Source: JAUXLW01 sp964195005
GTDB taxonomy: Bacteria; Actinomycetota; Acidimicrobiia; Spongiisociales; SHLN01
Length of the DNA: 5,799 nt
Direction: 5' to 3'
Assembly: GCA_964195005.1 (NCBI GenBank)
Contig: CAXMOO010000151.1
Span: 1 to 5,799 of the forward strand
How positions within the stretch are numbered: the stretch's first letter is position 1; each line of letters opens with the position of its first letter. A program made the position numbers and the translations under genes. The notes beneath the pieces are model-generated. The model worked only from the letters and a program-made list of their open reading frames with translations. It made no database searches and had not been told where the DNA came from. Of the stretch, positions 5,616 to 5,799 are shown one piece after another.

Positions 5616-5799
5616 GCCTCCAGGCGGTGCAGGAGCGGATGGCAGCTGCGTGTGCAGCCGCCGACCGGGATGTCGGTGAAGTGTCGCTCGTGGTGGTCAC
5701 CAAAGGGCGTTCGGTGGAAGCGGTCGCCGACCTGTACGACCGCGGTCAGCGGGACTTCGGAGAGAATCGTGCCCAGGAGTTGCTCGACAAGGTTCCTCA
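5612..5799 (+). CDS. yggS: YggS/PLPBP-family pyridoxal-phosphate homeostasis protein, 3' end missing
   Basis: The first 62 codons of a reading frame that runs off the window are visible. It starts at GTG 5612, in a GTGA overlap with the pgeF stop. The translation contains VSLVVVTKGRSVEAVADLY (residues 24-42) and GQRDFGENRAQELLDK (45-60). These match the first strands of the alanine-racemase-like TIM barrel of the YggS/PROSC (PLPBP) family. Lys31 in VTKGRS is the expected PLP-linked lysine. Family members bind PLP and keep vitamin B6 and amino-acid pools in balance, with no known catalytic reaction. A gene of this family commonly follows pgeF and precedes sepF in Gram-positive dcw clusters, so sepF may lie just downstream (inference). 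There is no clear Shine-Dalgarno, and coupling to pgeF is likely. Confidence 0.93.
   Translation, partial: MSLQAVQERMAAACAAADRDVGEVSLVVVTKGRSVEAVADLYDRGQRDFGENRAQELLDKVP

Noticed and set aside
1..5799. A novel defence, mobile or RNA-based system
   Set aside because: Every stretch over 100 bp is explained by a dcw-cluster gene. I saw no tRNA, rRNA, CRISPR repeat, transposase, integrase, attachment site or shift in base composition.

Overview
This is one strand-consistent stretch of a bacterial division and cell-wall (dcw) cluster, all genes on the + strand. The order is murG (3' part) - murC - murB - ftsQ - [95-bp gap with a dyad and a likely promoter] - ftsZ - pgeF - yggS-type PLP-binding gene (5' part). 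The DNA is GC-rich. The FtsZ N-terminus (HNYLAVIKVVGVGGGGVN, then INTDAQALLMSDADIKLD) and the order ftsQ-ftsZ-pgeF-yggS, with no ftsA, point to Actinomycetota. murB lying between murC and ftsQ, and the general sequence style, suggest a deep lineage such as Acidimicrobiia or a relative. That finer placement is an inference and was not tested.

Layout. Positions 1-3068 encode three cytoplasmic steps of peptidoglycan precursor synthesis. MurG makes lipid II at the inner face of the membrane, MurC adds the first amino acid to UDP-MurNAc, and MurB makes UDP-MurNAc. ftsQ (3065-3859) encodes the single-pass POTRA divisome protein. The first four genes overlap one another by 4-8 bp and look like one translationally coupled message. 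Positions 3860-3954 are the only sizeable non-coding gap. It holds a perfect 8-bp dyad built from CTCTAC/GTAGAG repeats, a plausible -35/-10 pair with 17-bp spacing, and a good Shine-Dalgarno site for ftsZ (3955-4992). pgeF (about 5016-5615) follows closely and overlaps the truncated yggS-type gene (5612 onward) by 4 bp.

How they work together. MurB, MurC and MurG supply lipid II. FtsZ makes the cytokinetic ring that places septal wall synthesis, and FtsQ links the ring to the septal synthase complex. PgeF is known from E. coli as an editing factor for MurC mis-incorporation, so this segment holds both the ligase and its probable proofreader.

I found no undescribed system: no mobile element, CRISPR array, RNA gene or unexplained ORF. 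The points most worth a second look are the dyad/promoter region before ftsZ, the very short FtsZ C-terminal linker with a non-basic tail, the uncertain pgeF start, and a few residue changes in conserved Mur motifs.
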